NCBI GenBank assembly: GCA_029941905.1
Contig: JAPYTQ010000018.1
Span: forward strand, 33,615-97,614
Source of the DNA: JAHRVQ01 sp029941905
Lineage (GTDB): Bacteria; Pseudomonadota; Gammaproteobacteria; Pseudomonadales; Azotimanducaceae
DNA: 64,000 nt
Direction of reading: 5' to 3'
Part shown: positions 1 to 7,490 of the stretch, piece after piece
Layout of the letters: each line of letters starts with the position of its first letter
Numbering within the stretch: the stretch's first letter is position 1
Position numbers and translations under genes: made by a program
Notes under the pieces: generated by a model
Seen by the model: only the letters and a program-made list of their open reading frames with translations
Told to the model about the DNA's origin: nothing
Databases searched by the model: none

Positions 1-293
1 GTTTGGCGACCAATGGTAAGAACGTCCTTCAGGCCCTGGTTGGTAATGTAAACTGTTTTGACACCTTTACCTTCCAGGGTGGCATTGGTCGCGACAGTGG
101 TACCGTGGATGATGGCAATCCCCCCCTTCGACAACTCCGAGGAGAGGCCCATCTCCTTGATGCCTTGTAGAACAGCCTGCTGAGGGAAGTCGGGAGTCGA
201 TAGCACCTTGTGGACAACGAGCCCGGATTCGCTGAGATAAACGAAATCGGTAAATGTACCGCCAGTGTCCACACCCAGGAATTTGATCCTCAT
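1..293 (-). CDS. Hydantoinase/oxoprolinase (HyuA-type), N-terminal part, cut by the window start
   Basis: The reverse strand from the ATG at 293 stays open to base 1 (97 codons), so only the N-terminus is present. It begins MRIKFLGVDTGGTFTDF; the GVDTGGTFTD motif is the hallmark of the N-terminal domain of ATP-dependent hydantoinase A and 5-oxoprolinase subunits, which open cyclic amide rings. A second family-like stretch, IIHGTTVATNATLEGKG, follows at about residue 60. The substrate cannot be told from this fragment. It is divergent from mutM, with 83 bp between the start codons. The family call is firm; hydantoin, N-methylhydantoin and oxoproline forms are not separated. Confidence 0.85.
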   Translation of the reverse strand, partial: MRIKFLGVDTGGTFTDFVYLSESGLVVHKVLSTPDFPQQAVLQGIKEMGLSSELSKGGIAIIHGTTVATNATLEGKGVKTVYITNQGLKDVLTIGRQ

Positions 294-376
294 GGTCACA
301 ACCGTAGCTCACTCATTTGAAAAATACCAATGCCGTAGCTGTTACCATGGTTATAAATCTGCTGTGTAAATTTTCA

Positions 377-1189
377 ATGCCAGAACTTCCTGAAGTAGAA
401 ACCACCAGACGAGGAATTGAGCCACATATTGTGGGACGACGGGTAAAACTGGTCCTCGTTCGCCAACCCAGGCTGAGATGGCCCGTATCTGTTGAACTGG
501 CCCAGGCGCTTACCGGGCAGGTGATAGAGTCAGTCGGCCGTCGCGGAAAATATCTGCTGATTGGAACCCAGGCTGGCAGGGTGATGATTCATCTGGGGAT
601 GTCCGGTAACTTACGAATTCTCCCGGCTACCGCTGTGGTTGAGAAGCACGATCATGTGGACTTTGTTCTTGAGGATCACACGCTGCTCCGTTATCACGAC
701 CCGCGACGCTTTGGCTCAATTTTCTGGCTACCTCAGAGTGACGGCCACAAATTAATTGACAATTTAGGCCCGGAGCCGCTGGAAGAGGACTTTAATCCGG
801 ACTATCTGTATTTTGAGTCCCGGGGTAAAAAAGTTGCCGTCAAACTGCTGGTTATGAATAGCCACATTGTTGTTGGGGTTGGGAACATCTATGCCAACGA
901 AGCCCTGTTCCAGTCGGGAATTCGACCGGATCGGCCCGCGGGTAGTATTTCCAGGGATCGATACCGGAAATTGGTGTCAGCCATCAAGAACATTCTTGCT
1001 CGAGCCATTAGATCCGGTGGCACCACGTTAAAAGATTTCGTCCGTGAGGATGGCCAGCCTGGGTATTTCAGTCAGTCCCTTGCGGTGTACGGTCGTGCCG
1101 GACAAGCCTGTATTAACTGCCAGCGATCCTTGAAGGAAGCGAGGTTAGGACAACGTACCACCGTATTCTGTACCCGGTGCCAGCGCTAG
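377..1189 (+). CDS. mutM: Formamidopyrimidine-DNA glycosylase (8-oxoguanine repair)
   Basis: MutM (Fpg) excises oxidised purines such as 8-oxoguanine and then nicks the abasic site by beta/delta elimination. The start was put at the ATG at 377, not the upstream in-frame ATG at 317, because the mature enzyme must begin PELPEVET: Pro2 is the nucleophile and Glu3 the acid, and both are here. Lys58 in GRRGKYLL fits the conserved catalytic lysine. The C-terminus carries a four-cysteine zinc finger (CINC then CTRC) with the DNA-contacting GQRTT. At 270 residues it has the usual length. No clear Shine-Dalgarno precedes the start. A TATAAAT at about 350 could be a -10 box giving a very short leader. 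Confidence 0.95.
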   Translation: MPELPEVETTRRGIEPHIVGRRVKLVLVRQPRLRWPVSVELAQALTGQVIESVGRRGKYLLIGTQAGRVMIHLGMSGNLRILPATAVVEKHDHVDFVLEDHTLLRYHDPRRFGSIFWLPQSDGHKLIDNLGPEPLEEDFNPDYLYFESRGKKVAVKLLVMNSHIVVGVGNIYANEALFQSGIRPDRPAGSISRDRYRKLVSAIKNILARAIRSGGTTLKDFVREDGQPGYFSQSLAVYGRAGQACINCQRSLKEARLGQRTTVFCTRCQR

Positions 1190-1320
1190 GAGGCTCTACC
1201 AGGTATCGAGCTCAGCGGGTGTATTGCCCTCTTCAGCGGAAACTATTTGAATTCCCCGGTAAATACGCTTAGGCTTGCGGCGTATTGATATGTAATCTCT
1301 TTATAATTAAGAAGTTAGCT

Positions 1321-1350
1321 TTGATATTTAATGCGAAATTTATATAAAAT
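1321..1350 (+). promoter_or_regulatory. Candidate sigma-70 promoter for the small exported protein
   Basis: TTGATA at 1321-1326 is followed after 16-18 bp by TATAAA or TAAAAT (1343-1350), in an AT-rich stretch of the 237-bp gap after mutM. It is the best promoter match in this gap. Inferred from consensus only. Confidence 0.45.
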
Positions 1351-1357
1351 GCAGGAC

Positions 1358-1387
1358 ACTCTTCGATCTGGCGCACGCCTGAAGAGT
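1358..1387 (+). promoter_or_regulatory. 5'-leader hairpin upstream of the small exported protein
   Basis: ACTCTTC (1358-1364) pairs with GAAGAGT (1381-1387), and GGCG/CGCC inside extends the stem across a small bulge. It would lie at the 5' end of a transcript from the 1321 promoter, 40 bp before the start codon. It could stabilise the mRNA; a specific regulatory role is not shown. Confidence 0.35.
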
Positions 1388-1426
1388 ACCTAACAATTTA
1401 GCATTGTGACGACAGGAGTCGAGGTT

Positions 1427-1738
1427 ATGAAAAACCAACTGTTAACGTTTCTACTCGTTACTCTATTGGGGGTGTTCTCCGCTACAGCACAAGCTGGGCG
1501 CGTCGAAGAGAATCCGGGTGGATTTGTAATGGCGGGTGATTTGCTGGTTGCGCGACCGATTGGGCTGGTCGTTTTTGCCCTTGGGTCGGTTGCTTTTGTA
1601 GTCAGCCTGCCGTTCTCGGCACTAGGGGGAAATATTGGCGATGCGGGTAAGACCCTGGTGGTTGCTCCGGCGAGAGAAGTGTTCGTCCGATGCCTTGGTT
1701 GTCGCAGTACCGGTAGAAAAGCGAAAATCAGTAACTAG
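1427..1738 (+). CDS. Small exported or membrane hypothetical protein
   Basis: A 103-residue protein of unknown function. The ATG at 1427 was preferred over the in-frame upstream start because AGGAG lies 8 bp before it. It opens with a clean signal peptide (MKNQLLTFLLVTLLGVFSATAQA) cut after ATAQA. A second hydrophobic segment (PIGLVVFALGSVAFVVSLPFS) and a C-terminal FVRCLGCR with two cysteines follow. I recall similar short proteins in gammaproteobacteria loosely annotated as multidrug transporter; that label is not supported by the sequence. It is probably a single gene with its own promoter (1321-1350). Confidence 0.7.
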   Translation: MKNQLLTFLLVTLLGVFSATAQAGRVEENPGGFVMAGDLLVARPIGLVVFALGSVAFVVSLPFSALGGNIGDAGKTLVVAPAREVFVRCLGCRSTGRKAKISN

Positions 1739-1804
1739 TGCTTATCCATAAACAGGTAAATTTCGACTCCAGCATCCTACTTTGCGTATATTGACCCTAA
1801 CCCT

Positions 1805-2281
1805 TTAAGATATATCCCCGTTCGACAGGGCATCGGCGACCACTGGATGAACGAACTGTGAGATATCACCGCCTAAACTGGCTATTTGCCGCACCAGCGT
1901 AGATGATATGTACGAAAACTTTTCTGAAGGCGCTAAAAATATGGTTTCAAGCCCTGGTTGTAGTGCCCTGTTCATGTTCAGCATCTGAAATTCATACTCG
2001 AAATCAGACATGGTGCGGATGCCCTTCAGGATGACGCCCGCGCCTACTTCACGCGCAAAATCAACGGTCAGTTTTTCGAATCCCATGACCTCGGCATTGT
2101 CGATATGCAACAAAGCCTGATTGGCCAGATCGATTCGCAGCTTTAAATCACCTGGACTCTTGTGTGGGCTAGTGGCAATTCCGAGGATTACGCTGTCAAA
2201 AATCAGTGCCGCTCGCTCAACCAGGTCGGCATGTCCATTGTGGATGGGGTTAAACGTGCCAGGATATAATACTGTTGTCAT
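1805..2281 (-). CDS. coaD: Pantetheine-phosphate adenylyltransferase
   Basis: CoaD transfers AMP from ATP to 4'-phosphopantetheine, the penultimate step of coenzyme A synthesis, in the cytoplasm. The nucleotidyltransferase motif is PGTFNPIHNGH at residues 7-17 (TxxH and HxGH), and the second signature ISSTLVRQ is near residue 126. At 158 residues it is full length. It lies 63 bp downstream of rsmD on the same strand; the rsmD-coaD pairing is common in proteobacteria and suggests co-transcription. Confidence 0.96.
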   Translation of the reverse strand: MTTVLYPGTFNPIHNGHADLVERAALIFDSVILGIATSPHKSPGDLKLRIDLANQALLHIDNAEVMGFEKLTVDFAREVGAGVILKGIRTMSDFEYEFQMLNMNRALQPGLETIFLAPSEKFSYISSTLVRQIASLGGDISQFVHPVVADALSNGDIS

Positions 2282-2344
2282 TGCTCATGCTTCGTGATTC
2301 GTCGAGGCGCCAATCATACATGACCCGCAGTTTACTGCCACTCT

Positions 2345-2944
2345 TCAGCCGCTGTCTCGAGTTGGCTTGTGGTCTGCCTGGCGGCAAAGGCAATAGTGAA
2401 CATTTGAGGCTTGTTTACTCCGCAGAATTTCCCATGCAATGGGTAAATCATGCCTGGACAATTCCCTGGGAGTTTCTATATAAACGAGACCATCGTTTTT
2501 CAACAACCGCCGATTGGAAACAATAGGTAGAACGACGGCCAATTCATCGCCAGCAAAAGGTGGATCCAGGAAAATGATGTCCCAGGCGGCCTGGGACTGT
2601 TGTTCGATCCAGACCCCAGCGTCTGCCTGGATGCATTGATAACGTGTTGTGCTGGCGTCAAGTGCTCGCAAGCTGTTTCGGATCCCTTGAGTTGTTGACG
2701 AGGACTGATCGACAATGGTGACATGTTCAGCGCCCCTTGAGAGAGCTTCGATGCTGAGAATACCACTTCCCGCATAGAGCTCCAGGCAATGGGCACCCTG
2801 AATATGCGGCTGTAGCCAATTAAACAGGGTTTCCCTGACTCTGTCAGGGGTTGGCCTGATAGCGCCATCGTTTGTGAATGCGACCTTGCGGCTGCGCCAA
2901 TGACCGCCAATGATGCGGATTGTTCCTTTATCTTTACTGGCCAT
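2345..2944 (-). CDS. rsmD: 16S rRNA (guanine966-N2)-methyltransferase
   Basis: RsmD methylates G966 of 16S rRNA using S-adenosylmethionine. The protein shows IRIIGGHWRSRK at its N-terminus, the SAM-binding LELYAGSG motif, and the catalytic DPPF (FLDPPFAGDE). The start was placed at the ATG at 2944 (199 residues), since the longer frame to 3016 adds 24 residues not seen in the family. It is divergent from ftsY, as in Pseudomonas and E. coli. The intervening region holds a palindromic repeat (3035-3179). Confidence 0.93.
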   Translation of the reverse strand: MASKDKGTIRIIGGHWRSRKVAFTNDGAIRPTPDRVRETLFNWLQPHIQGAHCLELYAGSGILSIEALSRGAEHVTIVDQSSSTTQGIRNSLRALDASTTRYQCIQADAGVWIEQQSQAAWDIIFLDPPFAGDELAVVLPIVSNRRLLKNDGLVYIETPRELSRHDLPIAWEILRSKQASNVHYCLCRQADHKPTRDSG

Positions 2945-3034
2945 ATTGGGGTTTTGCTGAATCGTACCTTGGAACAGGAATATGTCGTAATGTAACCCGA
3001 TATGGGTACAAACCAAATGTTAACTGCAGACATC

Positions 3035-3179
3035 TAGCCTGGATAATTCGTGAAGGGACCCGCCCTAAAACCGATCAGGCGCAGACTGTAGTTTCAGATG
3101 GAAGTGTTTTACACAGTAACTCGTTGATATAAATGATGTTAACAATGTCCCGTGCCGCCTTCATGAATTATCCGGGCTA
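3035..3179. repeat. Inverted-repeat element of 145 bp (MITE-like) between rsmD and ftsY
   Basis: The arms 3035-3056 and 3158-3179 are inverted repeats agreeing at 20 of 22 positions; each contains GGATAATTC[G/A]TGAAGG or its complement and ends in TAGCC. No ORF lies between them. One arm recurs alone at 11163-11183, so this is a dispersed family. The rest of the 470-bp rsmD-ftsY gap (2945-3415) shows no credible gene. Confidence 0.6.
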
Positions 3180-3415
3180 ATGCTAGGAGGCTGCTACTTA
3201 TCGCTACGGTTTCTATTCTCGGCCAGCCTCCTGGTTGGTTTCTCAAGACAAACTGTTCCAGAGACAAGAAGTAAAAAGGCCAAAACCGAAAGAATCTTTG
3301 CGGCCGTGGATGAATCACACGATAATTCATACAAGGACAGTCCGGGGCGTCAATCTGCACCCCGGTTTGTTCTGGTGAGTATAGGTTATTGGCGAGACAG
3401 TCAGGTGTGGTGCAT

Positions 3416-4357
3416 ATGAAAGAAAAAGAGCCCGAGGATAGAACCGGTTTCTTTTCACGAGTCAAAACAGGTTTGTCACGCACACGATCCAGGTTATCGG
3501 ATGGTGTTGGGCGAGTGTTCCTTGGCGAGAAAACGATTGATGAGGAACTCTTTGAGGAACTCGAGACGATGTTGATTACCTCGGATGTCGGGGTCGAGGC
3601 GACAGACCAGATCATGAAGTCCCTGACGCAAAAGGTCGCGCGGAAAGAGTTGTCGAATACTGAAGCGCTGCTTACTCATCTCAAAGAACAGCTGACTCTG
3701 TTGTTACAAGCTGTTGAGCGTCCGCTGGAGATTCCAGACAGTGAAAATCCGTTTGTAATCTTAATGGTTGGTGTCAATGGCGCCGGAAAAACCACAACCA
3801 TCGGCAAGCTGGCCAAGCGTCTTCAGCGATCTGGTAAATCAGTGCTGCTTGCAGCTGGAGATACTTACCGTGCCGCTGCGGTAGAACAGCTCAAGGTCTG
3901 GGGGGAGCGCAACAATGTACCCGTTGTGGCGCAAGGTAATGGAGCCGATAGCGCGTCGGTCATTTACGATGCCCTGGCAGCGGCCAAAGCACGAAATATT
4001 GATGTTCTTATTGCCGACACAGCAGGGCGACTTCAGAGTAAAGCAAACCTGATGGAGGAGCTGAGCAAGATTCGTCGTGTGTTAGCCAAGTTTGACGCCA
4101 CTGCGCCACATGAAGTGATGCTGGTTCTGGATGCCGGGACAGGACAGAATGCAATATCGCAGGCTACGCAGTTTTCTGAAACCGTTGAAGTCTCGGGACT
4201 AACGCTCTCAAAACTGGATGGAACAGCGAAAGGTGGGGTAATCTTTGCAATTGCCAAGCAATTGGAACTGCCCATTCGATTCATAGGGGTAGGCGAACAA
4301 ATTGATGATTTACAACCGTTCGTTGCGAGGGAATTTGTTCAGGCGCTTTTTGATTAG
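3416..4357 (+). CDS. ftsY: Signal recognition particle receptor
   Basis: FtsY is the membrane-associated GTPase that docks ribosome-SRP complexes at the inner membrane for co-translational insertion. The NG domain is complete: P-loop GVNGAGKTTTIGKLA, DTAGR, and SKLDGTAKGG near the C-terminus. At 313 residues it has a short N-terminal A region compared with E. coli FtsY (about 500), like many other bacteria. The start at 3416 (MKEKEPED) gives an acidic N-terminus. It lies 34 bp upstream of ftsE, forming the classic ftsY-ftsE-ftsX operon. Confidence 0.95.
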   Translation: MKEKEPEDRTGFFSRVKTGLSRTRSRLSDGVGRVFLGEKTIDEELFEELETMLITSDVGVEATDQIMKSLTQKVARKELSNTEALLTHLKEQLTLLLQAVERPLEIPDSENPFVILMVGVNGAGKTTTIGKLAKRLQRSGKSVLLAAGDTYRAAAVEQLKVWGERNNVPVVAQGNGADSASVIYDALAAAKARNIDVLIADTAGRLQSKANLMEELSKIRRVLAKFDATAPHEVMLVLDAGTGQNAISQATQFSETVEVSGLTLSKLDGTAKGGVIFAIAKQLELPIRFIGVGEQIDDLQPFVAREFVQALFD

Positions 4358-4391
4358 CGCCCTAATTTTTTAAAGGTGATGACCAAATTCA

Positions 4392-5045
4392 ATGATAAAG
4401 TTTGATCAGGTAAGCAAACGCTATGCAGGTGGGAAGGAAGCTTTGTCAGGCATCAATCTTGAACTTGCCGATGCGGAGATGGCCTTTTTAACAGGCCATT
4501 CCGGCGCTGGTAAAAGCACCCTGATGAAGTTGATCATTATGATGGAGAGGCCAAGCCAGGGTCAGGTGTTCGTCGATGGGGCAAATCTAAACCGCCTCGG
4601 GCGCCGCGACATACCGGGAATACGCCGCAATGTGGGTGTTGTATTCCAGAATCACCAGTTACTGTTTGATCGCACCGTGTACGACAATGTTGCACTGCCT
4701 CTAACAATAGCGGGGTACCAGTCTCGAGAGATTGGGCGCAGGGTTCGCGCTGCTCTATCAAAGGTAGGACTTGAATCAAAGGAAAAACAGTTCCCTGTCG
4801 CATTGTCAGGCGGCGAACAGCAAAGGGTGGGAATCGCGCGAGCAGTAGTTAACAAACCCCTGTTGTTGTTGGCCGATGAGCCGACCGGAAACCTGGACCC
4901 GGAACTCTCGCAGGAAATCATGAACCTTTTCAGTCAGTTTAACCAGGTGGGTGTGACCGTGATGATAGCGACCCATGATCTCGATCTTGTGCGGAAGATG
5001 GGCCATCGACAGATTGTCCTTTCCAAAGGCAGGTTGGTAGCTTAA
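4392..5045 (+). CDS. ftsE: Cell division ABC transporter ATP-binding protein
   Basis: FtsE is the cytoplasmic ATPase of the FtsEX complex, which controls septal peptidoglycan hydrolases. It has Walker A GHSGAGKST near residue 35, signature LSGGEQQRVGIARA and Walker B LLLLADEPTGNLD, followed by ATHD. At 217 residues it is the usual size. Its stop codon overlaps the start of ftsX by one base (TAATG), implying translational coupling. Confidence 0.96.
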   Translation: MIKFDQVSKRYAGGKEALSGINLELADAEMAFLTGHSGAGKSTLMKLIIMMERPSQGQVFVDGANLNRLGRRDIPGIRRNVGVVFQNHQLLFDRTVYDNVALPLTIAGYQSREIGRRVRAALSKVGLESKEKQFPVALSGGEQQRVGIARAVVNKPLLLLADEPTGNLDPELSQEIMNLFSQFNQVGVTVMIATHDLDLVRKMGHRQIVLSKGRLVA

Positions 5046-6055
5046 TGTCAGGCGCGACGAACCGGACAACCCCCCCCAGGACAGTGACAAGGCCCAGACC
5101 AAAAAGCACCGGAGCAAGCGCTCACTCACTTGGAATGCTTGGGAAAATGGGCGCTTATCTTAAGCACCATCGGCAGGTTGGTTTTGAAACCCTGAGAAAT
5201 TTGTTTTCGACGTTGTTGACCAGCTTAATGACCTGGATGGTGATCGGCATTGCGTTGGCCCTGCCCGCCATGCTCTATATTTTGCTAACCAACCTTGGCA
5301 ATCTGGGTGGAGAGTGGGATGGCAAACCACGGTTGAGTCTGTACCTGAAAGCTGGAACGAGTGAAAAGGCGGGTATTGCCTTGAGTGAGAATCTGTTCAG
5401 CGATCCTGATGTTGCCATGGCCAGCTATATTACATCAGACAGTGCCCTGGCCGAGTTCCAGAAGAATAGTGGCTTTGAAGATGTGCTGGCGTCCCTGCCG
5501 AACAACCCGTTACCGGCAGTGATAGAAATCGAGCTGGAGGCGCTTTCGCCCGCTGAAACCAAACTCAAGGTAACCCAGGTGGAATCGTGGCCAGAGGTTG
5601 AGTCAATTTCGGTCGATCTGGAGTGGATCGAGCGACTGTTTGTGATACTCGCGCTGGGAGAGAGGTTTGTGATGGCTTTATCCATGTTTCTTGGCCTGGG
5701 GGTGCTATTGTCCATCGGGAACACGATTCGCCTCGCGATTGAAAATCGTCGTGCGGAAATAGAGGTGGTGAAACTGGTGGGCGGCACCGATGGATTCGTT
5801 CGTCGCCCGTTTCTCTATCTTGGATTCTGGTATGGGCTTGGTGGTGCTGTTGGCGCCTGGCTTATGGTTCAGGCAAGTTTGTTGTTTCTCTCTGAGCCCA
5901 TTGAACGGTTACTCCTTTCTTACCAGGAAGAGTTCACCTTAATCGGTCTCGGAGCCTCCGAGACCGCAGTTTTACTGGGGATCGGATGTATTCTGGGCGT
6001 TCTGGGCGCGGCTTTGGCCGTGGGCAGGCATCTACATCGGATTGAACCGCAATAG
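5045..6055 (+). CDS. ftsX: Cell division membrane protein of the FtsEX complex
   Basis: FtsX is the four-helix integral membrane partner of FtsE. A charged N-terminal cytoplasmic tail is followed by a helix at about residues 60-85 (TWMVIGIALALPAMLYILL). A periplasmic loop of about 100 residues follows, then three helices in the C-terminal FtsX domain. Length is 336 residues. The signature ENRRAEIEVVKLVGGTDGFVRRPFLY is typical. It is translationally coupled to ftsE. rpoH follows after a gap that holds a CIRCE-like operator. Confidence 0.95.
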   Translation: MSGATNRTTPPRTVTRPRPKSTGASAHSLGMLGKMGAYLKHHRQVGFETLRNLFSTLLTSLMTWMVIGIALALPAMLYILLTNLGNLGGEWDGKPRLSLYLKAGTSEKAGIALSENLFSDPDVAMASYITSDSALAEFQKNSGFEDVLASLPNNPLPAVIEIELEALSPAETKLKVTQVESWPEVESISVDLEWIERLFVILALGERFVMALSMFLGLGVLLSIGNTIRLAIENRRAEIEVVKLVGGTDGFVRRPFLYLGFWYGLGGAVGAWLMVQASLLFLSEPIERLLLSYQEEFTLIGLGASETAVLLGIGCILGVLGAALAVGRHLHRIEPQ

Positions 6056-6071
6056 CCAGCGTGTTGTCCAA

Positions 6072-6098
6072 TTAGCACTTACACGTAGGGAATGCTAA
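6072..6098 (+). promoter_or_regulatory. CIRCE-like element (HrcA operator) before rpoH
   Basis: TTAGCACTT (6072-6080), nine bases, then GAATGCTAA (6090-6098). The CIRCE consensus is TTAGCACTC-N9-GAGTGCTAA; arm lengths and spacer are exact and 16 of 18 arm bases match. CIRCE is the operator of the heat-shock repressor HrcA, best known before groESL, dnaK and hrcA. It lies 30-56 bp before the chosen rpoH start. TTAGCA (6072) and TAAACT (6096-6101) could serve as -35 and -10, so repressor binding would occlude the promoter. The hrcA gene is not in this window. Confidence 0.78.
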
Positions 6099-6127
6099 AC
6101 TCCGCAGCCCGCCAAATAGAGCAGCCT

Positions 6128-6976
6128 ATGAGCACAGATATCCGACCGATTGACCTTTTGTCCCCAGGGGGAAACTTGGAGGCTTATGTTCAGGCGGTTA
6201 ACGGTATTGCCTTGCTGAGTGTCGAGCAAGAGAAGCAATTGGCAGAAAAATTATTCTATGAAGACGATCTGGATGCTGCACGCCAGATGGTTATGGCTCA
6301 CCTGAGATTCGTGGTCTACGTGGCCCGTTCCTATTCTGGTTACGGTTTGTCCGAGGCAGATCTGATTCAAGAGGGTAATGTTGGCTTGATGAAAGCGGTT
6401 CGACGGTTTAATCCAGAATTTGGTGTGCGTCTGGTTTCGTTCGCCGTTCACTGGATAAAAGCCGAAATGCACGAGTTCATTTTGAAGAACTGGCGCATTG
6501 TGAAGGTGGCAACAACCAAGGCGCAACGCAAATTGTTTTTTAACCTGCGAAGTTCAAAGAAACGCCTGGGATGGATGAACGAACAGGAAGTAAAGTTTAT
6601 TGCTGGTGAATTGGGTGTTGAACCGCACCATGTTCGCCAGATGGAGGGTCGGCTCTCTTCCCAGGACGAGGCTTTCGACACATCCGGTGACGACGACGAT
6701 GATTTTTTGAGTCCCTCAAGATATCTTGAAGATGCTGAAAGCAATCCTGCCGATATTGTTGAATATCAGCGACAAGTCATGGGTGACCAGAAGCAATTAC
6801 GGGACGCGTTTTCCTTGCTTGACGAAAGGGCGCAGGAAATCCTGCGGCGGCGATGGTTGTCTGACCGTAAGTCAACTTTACATGAACTCGCCGGAGAGTT
6901 TGGTGTCTCGGCGGAACGCATTCGCCAGCTCGAACAGAATGCAATTAAAAAACTCCGCAAACATATCATTCCATAA
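6128..6976 (+). CDS. rpoH: RNA polymerase sigma-32 factor (heat shock)
   Basis: RpoH directs RNA polymerase to heat-shock promoters. Visible are region 2 (DLIQEGNIGLMKAV-like, then RLVSFAVHWIKAEM), the RpoH-specific box QRKLFFNLR, and a region 4 helix-turn-helix (FGVSAERIRQLEQNAIKKLRK). The start was set at the ATG at 6128 (282 residues, close to E. coli's 284). The in-frame ATG at 6092 lies inside the second arm of the CIRCE-like element and is unlikely to be transcribed. The gene follows ftsX by 72 bp, the usual ftsYEX-rpoH order. Regulation by HrcA is inferred from the operator. Confidence 0.95.
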   Translation: MSTDIRPIDLLSPGGNLEAYVQAVNGIALLSVEQEKQLAEKLFYEDDLDAARQMVMAHLRFVVYVARSYSGYGLSEADLIQEGNVGLMKAVRRFNPEFGVRLVSFAVHWIKAEMHEFILKNWRIVKVATTKAQRKLFFNLRSSKKRLGWMNEQEVKFIAGELGVEPHHVRQMEGRLSSQDEAFDTSGDDDDDFLSPSRYLEDAESNPADIVEYQRQVMGDQKQLRDAFSLLDERAQEILRRRWLSDRKSTLHELAGEFGVSAERIRQLEQNAIKKLRKHIIP

Positions 6977-7025
6977 CCCACCGTTTCGAAACCCTTCCCG
7001 TGAACAAACAGCGTGATCAAATAAC

Positions 7026-7403
7026 GTGACTAAATTTTTTTTCATCTTCGCTGGCTTAAGTGGGCTGACAGGTGTGTTGATGGGAGCGTTCGGTGCTCAT
7101 GCATTAAGGTCCAGCCTGGACGAGCGTGCTATGCATGCGTTTGAAACGGGGGTCAATTATCAGTTAACCCATACCGTCGTGCTGCTTATCTGTTGCTTTA
7201 TGATTGAGCAATGGGGTCGCCAATTGTACCTGGAGTATGCGGCTTATGGGTTTACGGGAGGGATTCTTCTCTTCTCGGGCAGCCTGTACCTGATCGCTGT
7301 CACCCCAATGAAATGGTTGGGACCTGTTACGCCATTGGGAGGATTGTGTTTTATCCTCGGCTGGGTGTTCCTTACTATCGCGATATGGCGGCGTCTTAGC
7401 TAG
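7026..7403 (+). CDS. DUF423 membrane protein (YgdD family)
   Basis: A 125-residue integral membrane protein of unknown function with four hydrophobic segments. The family-typical FAGLSGLTGVLMGAFGAHAL at the start and YLIAVTPMKWLGPVTPLGG in the third segment identify DUF423 (YgdD). It begins with GTG. Its TAG stop (7401-7403) lies in the CTAG that flanks the palindromic insertion at 7404-7486. Without the insertion the stop would directly abut the trmB ATG. Confidence 0.9.
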   Translation: MTKFFFIFAGLSGLTGVLMGAFGAHALRSSLDERAMHAFETGVNYQLTHTVVLLICCFMIEQWGRQLYLEYAAYGFTGGILLFSGSLYLIAVTPMKWLGPVTPLGGLCFILGWVFLTIAIWRRLS

Positions 7404-7486
7404 TGTAGTGCCCTATACAAAACGCACATTAAGCAAATCAGCGACAAATTTGAGAACCACTTATGCTTTTTGTATAGGACACTACA
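7404..7486. repeat. MITE-like palindromic insertion between DUF423 and trmB, flanked by CTAG
   Basis: The arms 7400-7426 and 7464-7490 are inverted repeats matching at 25 of 27 positions. The inner ends read TGTAGTG[C/T]CCTATACAAAA. Both outer ends are CTAG, so the insert is bounded by CTAG on each side. CTAG with TA duplication is typical of IS630/Tc1-type elements (family knowledge). Precise removal gives TAG directly followed by ATG, joining the stop of DUF423 to the start of trmB. There is no ORF inside. The hairpin could also attenuate transcription into trmB. Confidence 0.65.
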
Positions 7487-7490
7487 CTAG

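Noticed and set aside
3180..3419. 79-residue plus-strand frame before ftsY
   Set aside because: It starts at the edge of the palindromic element, is in a different frame from ftsY, has no family pattern and no convincing ribosome site.
6092..6127. Longer rpoH with a start at 6092
   Set aside because: The ATG lies inside the second arm of the CIRCE-like element, and the extra 12 residues are not RpoH-like.
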